The position numbers and the translations under genes are program-made. A DNA stretch of 5,349 nucleotides, taken from NCBI GenBank assembly GCA_031264545.1, contig JAISDV010000208.1, forward strand, positions 1-5,349, given 5' to 3'. Below the pieces are notes generated by a model. It was not told the DNA's origin. It saw nothing but the letters and a program-made list of their open reading frames with translations, and did no database searches. The DNA comes from Oscillospiraceae bacterium. Lineage in GTDB: Bacteria; Bacillota; Clostridia; Oscillospirales; Oscillospiraceae. The stretch's first letter is position 1. Each line of letters starts with the position of its first letter. Shown in pieces: positions 1 through 4,313 of the stretch.

Positions 1-478
1 ACGCGAATTTCAGCATAGCTTCAAAGGAGGCTTCGCCGAAGGATGGGCGCGTAATTGCCAGATACGCCTCTTGGGTCGGCGCATTCAGCGAAACCGATAC
101 GCTGTCCAAAAATCCCTCAAACAGCGGCGGGATATGCTTTTTGTTGATAAGATCTCCCAGTCCGTTGGGGTTCAGGCGCAAGGGGGGACTCTCCGCGGAT
201 TTCAGCAGACTGCAGGTATCCAGAAGCAGGTCAAGCGCACAGGTCGGTTCGCCATATCCGCAAAAAACGATTTCTTTATAGGCCGTAAGGTGGTATGCGG
301 ACAAAACGCTTTTCATATCCTCAAAATGCGGTTGTTTGTCAAGCCATAATGTGTCTGCGCTGCCCACGCCATTGCCGATATGGCGGATGCAGAAAACACA
401 ATCACAGGGGCAAGCGTTTGTAATATTGAGATATAGCTTTTTGTCCAGGGTATATGCGAGCCTATTGGAATTTATCAT
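1..478 (-). CDS. Radical SAM protein, TatD-associated type (partial, C-terminus beyond left edge)
   Basis: The minus strand reads open for 159 codons from an ATG at 478 to the window edge, with no stop. Residues 23-30 read CPCDCVFC, which fits the CxxxCxxC motif (Cys23, Cys27, Cys30) that binds the 4Fe-4S cluster of radical SAM enzymes. FCGYGEPT at 72-79 matches the GGE-like SAM-binding motif, and LRLNPNG and VSVSLNAP segments follow as in the radical SAM barrel. The overall pattern recalls the small 'TatD family-associated' radical SAM proteins of about 200 residues, so perhaps 40 residues are missing. The substrate is unknown. An AAAGGG ribosome site (491-486) lies 7 bases upstream, inside the end of the preceding gene. 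The start is one base after that gene's TGA, which suggests translational coupling. G+C is lower here (about 44% over 241-480 by hand count) than in purA. The radical SAM class is secure; the subfamily is from memory. Confidence 0.88.
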   Translation of the reverse strand, partial: MINSNRLAYTLDKKLYLNITNACPCDCVFCIRHIGNGVGSADTLWLDKQPHFEDMKSVLSAYHLTAYKEIVFCGYGEPTCALDLLLDTCSLLKSAESPPLRLNPNGLGDLINKKHIPPLFEGFLDSVSVSLNAPTQEAYLAITRPSFGEASFEAMLKFA

Positions 479-479
479 A

Positions 480-980
480 TCAAAACCCTTTCAGATATTC
501 TTTGATCCTGACCTTATCCAAGGCTAAACCGATTGCACAATACACGAACGCACTTCCTGCGGATTGCAGCAGTGCCGGAGGGAGGCCGGCGATCAGTCCG
601 GCGGGTCCGTAAAGAATCCACTCCGCAGCGGCATACCCGGTCATGCAGATCAAGCCCGCAAAGATCGCGGCGGTCAGATTGCGTTTTGACAGGATCTTTT
701 GAGATTTTGCCGAAAACGGCAGGACCATCAGACTTTTGATAAGCAACGAGGGAAACGCCCATATTGCCGCTCCCGTGAGGACGTCAGCCGCGGCGGCTCC
801 GATCGCGGCGGCGGCGATCGCATAAGGTGCCGGTAAAAACGAAGCCGCAAGGTAAATGAAGGCATCGCCCAAATGTATGTAGCCGATGGGCATATTGATA
901 TGGAACAAATATGCCGTGGCAAGAAGAATAAGCGCTGTGAAAAGCGCGCTGAGCGTCAGCGTTTTGATTTCACTTCTCAT
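480..980 (-). CDS. ECF-type transporter S component-like membrane protein
   Basis: This 166-residue, strongly hydrophobic protein has about six predicted membrane helices (roughly 8-28, 34-50, 53-70, 74-90, 102-124, 130-154). GYIHLGDAFIYLAA (33-46), the small-residue helix ending in ADVLTG (65-70), and the following PSLLIKSLMVLP (77-88) match the PF07155-type family of energy-coupling-factor S components. These bind a vitamin or similar small molecule and dock on a shared EcfT/EcfA module, which is not encoded here. The ATG at 980 was chosen because GAGAGGAG (998-991) sits 10 bases upstream and the membrane-protein similarity begins there. The reading frame continues upstream to 1253, but that part only mirrors the methyltransferase gene. 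The gene is followed after one base by the radical SAM gene, so the two probably share a substrate or cofactor. The ligand cannot be read from the sequence, and no vitamin riboswitch is visible in the 71 bases upstream. Confidence 0.82.
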   Translation of the reverse strand: MRSEIKTLTLSALFTALILLATAYLFHINMPIGYIHLGDAFIYLAASFLPAPYAIAAAAIGAAAADVLTGAAIWAFPSLLIKSLMVLPFSAKSQKILSKRNLTAAIFAGLICMTGYAAAEWILYGPAGLIAGLPPALLQSAGSAFVYCAIGLALDKVRIKEYLKGF

Positions 981-1051
981 GTTTTCCGTTCTCCTCTCAG
1001 CTGGTTTTTTTGTTCCTGAAGGACTTTTTATGATGTCATCCACGGGGCGTT

Positions 1052-1789
1052 TCAGTGCGGCGTATTTTCCGCAATGATAAAAAGCCGGCCGAGCGCGCCC
1101 TGCGGCCCGTCCGTATGGATCTCGACCCCGGTAAAACCGGCCGTGCCCAGAAGGACGGAGAGCGCTTCCGGCGTATGGCAGTATTCGATGTGTTCCTCGA
1201 AGGCGCGCTGCCAAAATTTGCCCCGCCGCGTGAAGATGTCTATCCCGTAACACAGAGCCGCTGCCGCTTCATCGAAGTCCGCCCGCCACAGGCAGAGACT
1301 GTTCTCGTCCTCGTCCACGGAGGTGAAACCGTCCAGCGCGCGCAGGCGCTCCGGGGAATTGATGTCAAAGATCAAAATACCGTCCGGTTCGATAAAGAGA
1401 CGGAGCCGGCGGAAAAGCTCGGGCAGCTCCTCCGGAGGAAGATAGTTCACCGTGTCGAGACAGGAGACGGCGGCGTCCACCGTTCCGTATAAGTCCAGCT
1501 CCGTCATGGCCTGACAGAGAAAGAGCGGTTGGATGATGCCCGCGAGCTTCGCGGATTTCTCCCGCGCAATGCTGAGCATGTCCGGGGAAGCGTCCGCCGC
1601 GACCAGCTCGTAGCCGCGCTTTGCCAGCGCGGCCGTCAGCGTTCCCGTACCGCAGCCGATGTCGAGAAGCGTTTTGACCTGCTTACCGTGCGCACTGAAA
1701 ATTTTTTCATAAAAATCGGCGAAATCCTCATAAGGAATATCGTCCGTAAACCTGTCATACACCGGCGCAAGCGGACCGTAAGGCTTCAT
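1052..1789 (-). CDS. Class I SAM-dependent methyltransferase (YqeM-like)
   Basis: The product has 245 residues. It opens with a YGPLAPVYDRFTDDIPYEDF segment (4-23), typical of YqeM-like methyltransferases. The SAM-binding motif I LDIGCGTG follows at 42-49, then the acidic residue ending motif II (AADAS, Asp66), the segment AVSCLDTVNYL (107-117) and DGILIFDINS, a beta strand of the Rossmann-like fold. The C-terminal half (DEDENSLCLWRADF, then EEHIEYCHTPEAL) also follows the YqeM pattern. It is probably a soluble enzyme; the methyl acceptor is unknown for this family as far as I recall. The ATG at 1789 is preferred over an in-frame ATG at 1828 because AAAGG (1804-1800) lies 10 bases upstream, the similarity starts there, and the upstream ATG falls inside a palindrome. 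It lies 93 bases after yerC and 71 bases before the S-component gene, all on the same strand. I found no convincing separate promoter, so it may be read from the yerC promoter. Confidence 0.87.
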   Translation of the reverse strand: MKPYGPLAPVYDRFTDDIPYEDFADFYEKIFSAHGKQVKTLLDIGCGTGTLTAALAKRGYELVAADASPDMLSIAREKSAKLAGIIQPLFLCQAMTELDLYGTVDAAVSCLDTVNYLPPEELPELFRRLRLFIEPDGILIFDINSPERLRALDGFTSVDEDENSLCLWRADFDEAAAALCYGIDIFTRRGKFWQRAFEEHIEYCHTPEALSVLLGTAGFTGVEIHTDGPQGALGRLFIIAENTPH

Positions 1790-1816
1790 TGGGTTTTGAC
1801 CTTTCTGTATACGGCG

Positions 1817-1846
1817 TAAAACGGCCATTTTAAAATGACCGTTTTA
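1817..1846 (-). terminator. 30-bp AT-rich palindrome between yerC and the methyltransferase gene; possible terminator or attenuator
   Basis: The arms TAAAACGG..CATTTT and AAAATG..CCGTTTTA are perfect complements except for one position. On the minus-strand RNA that position becomes a U-G pair, so a 13-bp stem with a UUAA loop can form; on the plus-strand RNA it is a C-A mismatch. The 3' arm ends GGCCGUUUUA, giving a short U run that could release polymerase after yerC (stop 37 bases before the palindrome). Its near symmetry would also suit a protein-binding operator. It ends 27 bases before the methyltransferase start codon. The GC core is weak, so termination may be partial. Confidence 0.5.
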
Positions 1847-1882
1847 TGATTATGACGGCTGAGGACGCTGAAAGCACGGTCT

Positions 1883-2194
1883 TTACTTTTCTTCTTCCGG
1901 AAGCGCCTGCTCCGCAAGACGCTGAAATACGCAGGCATAGCCCTCCTGCCCGTATTGGAGACTGCGGTTGACGCGGCTGATTGTCGCGCTGCTGGCCCCG
2001 GTCCGCTCAAGTATCTCATTATAAATGCGGCCCTTGTTCAGGAGTGCTGCAACCTGGTAGCGCTGCTCCATTGCCTGAAGCTCTGTAATCGTGCAGAGGT
2101 CATCAAAAAAGTTGATGCATTCATCAACGGTTTTAAGTGTGAGGATGGCCCGGTACATTTCTTCATTGCGGGGCTTTTTTGCCTGCTTGTTCAT
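1883..2194 (-). CDS. yerC: YerC/YecD-type TrpR-like DNA-binding protein
   Basis: This 103-residue protein matches the YerC/YecD branch of the Trp repressor superfamily along its length. FFDDLCTITELQAMEQR (29-45) is the hallmark first half, VAALLNKGRIYNEI (48-61) the middle helices, and RTGASSATISRVNRSLQYG (64-82) a helix-turn-helix whose SSATISRV recognition helix resembles that of TrpR. TrpR itself represses tryptophan genes with tryptophan as corepressor. The role and effector of YerC proteins are not clear to me, so I do not assign tryptophan. The ATG at 2194 has GAGGTGG (2210-2204) 9 bases upstream, and the length is normal for the family. The gene is transcribed away from purA across a shared control region, and the C-terminus (ALPEEEK) is acidic. 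A 30-bp palindrome follows the stop codon. Confidence 0.92.
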   Translation of the reverse strand: MNKQAKKPRNEEMYRAILTLKTVDECINFFDDLCTITELQAMEQRYQVAALLNKGRIYNEILERTGASSATISRVNRSLQYGQEGYACVFQRLAEQALPEEEK

Positions 2195-2252
2195 AAAAAA
2201 ACACCACCTCGTCGTATTTATTTGTTCAAAAAATGCTTGTCCGGAGCTCAGC

Positions 2253-2280
2253 CAGCGCGGCGTGGATACGCAGCCCGCTG
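2253..2280 (-). repeat. GC-rich interrupted inverted repeat in the yerC leader
   Basis: CAGCG at 2253-2257 pairs with CGCTG at 2276-2280. Inside it GCGT (2260-2263) pairs with ACGC (2268-2271) around a four-base loop. The interior is imperfect. It lies within the likely untranslated leader of yerC, about 60-85 bases before the start codon, and it has no U run, so it is not an ordinary terminator. It could be a modest RNA hairpin or a protein site; chance is not excluded. Confidence 0.3.
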
Positions 2281-2290
2281 ATACATTAGT

Positions 2291-2319
2291 ATTTTATAAC
2301 AGTGAATCATGAAAGTAAA
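2291..2319 (-). promoter_or_regulatory. Candidate sigma-A-type promoter for yerC
   Basis: On the minus strand TTTACT (2319-2314; 4 of 6 to TTGACA) is followed after exactly 17 bases by TAAAAT (2296-2291; 5 of 6 to TATAAT). Transcription would begin near 2284, giving a leader of about 90 bases. The -35 box overlaps the palindrome TAAAGCTTTA (2316-2325), which could serve as an operator. It lies 16 bases from the purA -35 box on the opposite strand, so the two promoters are back to back. Confidence 0.5.
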
Positions 2320-2334
2320 GCTTTAATTTTCGCC

Positions 2335-2363
2335 TTGCAAAAGAATCCGATATCATATACAAT
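2335..2363 (+). promoter_or_regulatory. Likely sigma-A-type promoter for purA
   Basis: TTGCAA (2335-2340, 4 of 6 to TTGACA) and TACAAT (2358-2363, 5 of 6 to TATAAT) are separated by exactly 17 bases. Transcription would begin near 2370, leaving an untranslated leader of about 90 bases before the purA start at 2460. This is the best promoter-like match I found in the window. I see no clear PurR box of the Bacillus type beside it. Confidence 0.65.
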
Positions 2364-2385
2364 GAGCAGGGTTTCCGTAAAACTA

Positions 2386-2418
2386 TTTTCATAGCTTGCC
2401 CGCGGCAAACTGTGAAAA
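2386..2418 (+). promoter_or_regulatory. Strong hairpin in the purA leader RNA
   Basis: TTTTCATAG (2386-2394) pairs with CTGTGAAAA (2410-2418) through nine pairs including one U-G. After a single C-A mismatch, TTGCC (2396-2400) pairs with GGCAA (2404-2408) around a CGC loop. That gives 14 pairs in 33 bases. No U run follows, so it is not an intrinsic terminator. TCATAG in the left arm can instead pair with CTATGA at 2426-2431, and CCCGC (2399-2403) can pair with GCGGG (2446-2450) next to the ribosome site. It could therefore control purA translation or mRNA stability, but no known riboswitch class is recognised. Confidence 0.5.
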
Positions 2419-2459
2419 ACGATGACTATGAGCAGATGCGATTCAGCGGGGTGACATTC

Positions 2460-3737
2460 ATGGTGAAGGCGATAGTCGGCGCGAACTGGGGCGATGAAGG
2501 AAAGGGCAAGATCACGGATATGCTTGCCGAGGATTCCGATATCATTGTCCGCTTTCAGGGCGGCGCCAATGCCGGGCATACCATCATCAATCAGTATGGC
2601 AGGTTTGCGCTTCACTCACTGCCGTCCGGTATTTTTTATCCGCATACCACCAATATAATCGGCAATGGCGTTGCGCTCAATATACGCACTTTCACAGACG
2701 AGCTTCGCGCCCTGCGGGAGCGCGGGGTCCCGGAGCCGAAAATCATCGTCTCCGAGCGGGTCCAGGTCGTGATGCCCTACCATATCCTTTTTGACGCCTA
2801 TGAAGAGGAACGGCTGGCAGGGAGGGCTTTCGGCTCGACCAAGTCCGGTATTGCGCCGTTTTATTCCGATAAATTCGCCAAGATCGGCTTTCAGGTCAAT
2901 GAGCTTTTCGATGATGCGCTGCTGAAAAGCCGGCTCGATAATATCTGCGTACTTAAAAACACGCTGCTGGAGCACTTGTACCGCAAGCCCCTGCTCGAGC
3001 CGGATGCGCTCTATGCCGAGATGACCGGCCAGCGGGAACGTATTGCACCCTATGTCGGGGACGCCGCGGCGTTTATCCGCGAAGCGCTCGGGGCGGGGAA
3101 GAATATCCTTCTGGAGGGACAGCTCGGAACGCTCAAGGATACGGATTTCGGGATCTATCCTTTCGTGACCTCCTCCAACACGCTTGCCGGTTACGGCGCC
3201 GTCGGCGCGGGCATTCCGCCGTCGGAGATCAGGAGCGTCGTCGCGGTTACCAAGGCCTATTCCAGTGCGGTGGGCGGCGGCGCGTTTGTCTCGGAGATCT
3301 TTGGCGAGGAGGCGGAAGCGCTCCGCAGGCTCGGCGGAGACCAGGGCGAGTTCGGCGCGACGACCGGAAGACCGCGCAGGGTCGGTTGGTTCGACGCCGT
3401 CGCAAGCGCCTACGGCTGCCTGATGCAGGGCGCGACGGAAGCCGTTTTGACCGCTGTGGACGTGCTGGGCTACCTTGACGAGATTAAGATCTGTGTCGGC
3501 TATGAAATCGACGGCGGGATCACGGATGTTTTCCCGGTCGGAGCCGGGCTCGTCAGGGCGAAGCCGGTTTATAAGCTGTTTCCCGGCTGGAAATGCGATA
3601 TTCGCGGCGAAAGGGATTATAACGCGCTGCCCAGGGCGCTCAAGGCCTATGTCGATTTCATCGAAGAGAGACTCGGCGTTCCGATTACAATGGTTTCCAC
3701 AGGCCCCAAACGGGAGGATGCCGCGTTCAGAACGTGA
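2460..3737 (+). CDS. purA: Adenylosuccinate synthase
   Basis: PurA joins IMP and aspartate using GTP to make adenylosuccinate, the first committed step to AMP, in the cytoplasm. The 425-residue length is normal. GANWGDEGKGK (7-17) is the N-terminal phosphate loop with the catalytic Asp12. GGANAGHT (34-41) holds the catalytic His40. VTSSNTLAG (236-244), KAYSSAVGGGAF (265-276), the EFGATTGRPRR loop (297-307) that contacts aspartate and IMP, and VSTGPKR near the end are all present. Several positions differ from the E. coli enzyme (GSTKSGIAP, EGQLGTLKD, TAVD; see findings), a pattern I recall from clostridial PurA proteins. The ATG at 2460 has GGGGTGA (2448-2454) five bases upstream, and the similarity begins there. 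A GTG at 2412 lies inside the leader hairpin and lacks a ribosome site. The stop codon overlaps a GTG in frame with the NfeD gene. Confidence 0.97.
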   Translation: MVKAIVGANWGDEGKGKITDMLAEDSDIIVRFQGGANAGHTIINQYGRFALHSLPSGIFYPHTTNIIGNGVALNIRTFTDELRALRERGVPEPKIIVSERVQVVMPYHILFDAYEEERLAGRAFGSTKSGIAPFYSDKFAKIGFQVNELFDDALLKSRLDNICVLKNTLLEHLYRKPLLEPDALYAEMTGQRERIAPYVGDAAAFIREALGAGKNILLEGQLGTLKDTDFGIYPFVTSSNTLAGYGAVGAGIPPSEIRSVVAVTKAYSSAVGGGAFVSEIFGEEAEALRRLGGDQGEFGATTGRPRRVGWFDAVASAYGCLMQGATEAVLTAVDVLGYLDEIKICVGYEIDGGITDVFPVGAGLVRAKPVYKLFPGWKCDIRGERDYNALPRALKAYVDFIEERLGVPITMVSTGPKREDAAFRT

Positions 3738-3760
3738 AGAAGGGTTTTTCGGTGCGTGGA

Positions 3761-3767
3761 AAGGAGG
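3761..3767 (+). promoter_or_regulatory. Unusually distant ribosome site before the NfeD gene
   Basis: AAGGAGG is a near-perfect Shine-Dalgarno sequence but lies 17 bases before the ATG at 3785, much further than the usual 5-10. The closer GAGCGGG (3766-3772) is weaker. The next in-frame start candidate upstream is GTG 3734, which overlaps the purA stop as GTGA and itself has GGGAGG 16 bases upstream. A non-standard ATC codon at 3776 would be well spaced. The true start is therefore uncertain. Confidence 0.45.
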
Positions 3768-3784
3768 AGCGGGCAATCGACAGT

Positions 3785-4231
3785 ATGACAATTGTATGGT
3801 TGGTGTTGGTCGTCGTCTTTCTCATTGCGGAAGGCGCGAGCGCGGGGCTGACCTCGATCTGGTTCGCGGCGGGCGCCCTGGCAGCCCTGGTTGCGGCGCT
3901 TCTCAGTGCGGCGGTCTGGCTGCAGCTTGTGCTCTTCGTCGCGGTTTCCGCTGCGGCGCTTCTGGCGACAAGGCCGCTCGTCAGGAAATATGTCGACAAA
4001 AGGATTGAGCGGACCAATGCCGACAGGCTCGTCGGCGAACAGGCCGCGGTCAGGGAAAAAATCGACAAGCTCGCGGGTACAGGCGCTGTCTTTGCGGGCG
4101 GAAAGCTCTGGTCGGCGAGAAGCGTCGATACCGGGACGATCGAAGAAGGCGCTCTGGTTGTCGTGCGGAGGATAGAGGGCGTCAAGCTGATGGTCGAGCC
4201 GGTTCGGACGGCGGAAACGACTGAATCTTAA
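3785..4231 (+). CDS. NfeD-family membrane protein (short form)
   Basis: This 148-residue protein has three hydrophobic helices (about 3-20, 22-42, 44-62), then a basic linker (RPLVRKYVDKR, 63-73) and a C-terminal OB-fold domain. The signatures NADRLVGEQAAV (78-89), GGKLWSARS (105-113) and EEGALVVVRRIEGVKLMVEP are characteristic of the NfeD C-terminal domain. This is the short form without the ClpP-like protease domain. Short NfeD proteins act with SPFH/band 7 proteins, and an SPFH gene follows 82 bases downstream, as in the E. coli ybbJ-qmcA pair. The domain probably faces the cytoplasm and binds its partner at the membrane. I chose ATG 3785 because family members normally start just before helix 1. 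GTG 3734 would add 17 charged residues and overlap the purA stop by four bases. No terminator separates it from purA. Confidence 0.9.
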   Translation: MTIVWLVLVVVFLIAEGASAGLTSIWFAAGALAALVAALLSAAVWLQLVLFVAVSAAALLATRPLVRKYVDKRIERTNADRLVGEQAAVREKIDKLAGTGAVFAGGKLWSARSVDTGTIEEGALVVVRRIEGVKLMVEPVRTAETTES

Positions 4232-4281
4232 CTGTAAGAATCTGCATTCCCCGCTGTGAATCCGGGTTCAAACTGAGGGTA

Positions 4282-4299
4282 GCCGCGCCCTTGCGCGGC
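4282..4299 (+). promoter_or_regulatory. Perfect GC hairpin just before the SPFH ribosome site
   Basis: GCCGCGC (4282-4288) and GCGCGGC (4293-4299) form a perfect 7-bp stem with a CCTT loop, ending two bases before the ribosome site GAAAGGA (4301-4307). There is no U run, so it is not a standard terminator. In the nfeD-SPFH transcript it could affect ribosome access, or mark a processing or stability point between the two cistrons. The 82-base gap around it shows no clear promoter. Confidence 0.45.
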
Positions 4300-4313
4300 G
4301 GAAAGGAAACGCA

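Noticed and set aside
71..527. Plus-strand open frames of 92 and 63 codons near the left edge
   Set aside because: They lie opposite the radical SAM gene, which has the CxxxCxxC motif and a coupled start.
1001..1040. TCC-TGAA-GGA followed by CTTTTT, resembling a plus-strand terminator
   Set aside because: The stem is only about three to five pairs with a bulge, and no plus-strand gene precedes it; on the minus strand the run is of A, not U.
981..1253. Possible N-terminal extension of the S-component protein up to 1253
   Set aside because: The extra residues are Arg-rich and overlap the methyltransferase frame, while a good ribosome site precedes ATG 980.
1055..1492. A 145-codon plus-strand open frame opposite the methyltransferase gene
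   Set aside because: The methyltransferase on the other strand has full motif support; this frame shows low-complexity Arg-rich text and no ribosome site.
1849..1877. CATAAT (minus strand) as a -10 box for the methyltransferase gene
   Set aside because: At 16-18 bases upstream there is no acceptable -35 box (best about 2 of 6) and no extended -10 TGN.
2412..2459. Alternative GTG start of purA at 2412
   Set aside because: It lies inside the leader hairpin, has no Shine-Dalgarno site, and PurA similarity begins at 2460.
2616..3791. A 391-codon open frame on the minus strand, antisense to purA
   Set aside because: It lies opposite an unmistakable purA, its translation has no recognisable domain, and it is rich in Arg/Gly/Ala as expected of a GC-rich gene read backwards. 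It has no plausible ribosome site or neighbours on that strand.
4262..4278. GGTTCAAAC, resembling a tRNA T-loop
   Set aside because: The flanking bases do not form a T-stem, and no acceptor or anticodon stems fit around it.
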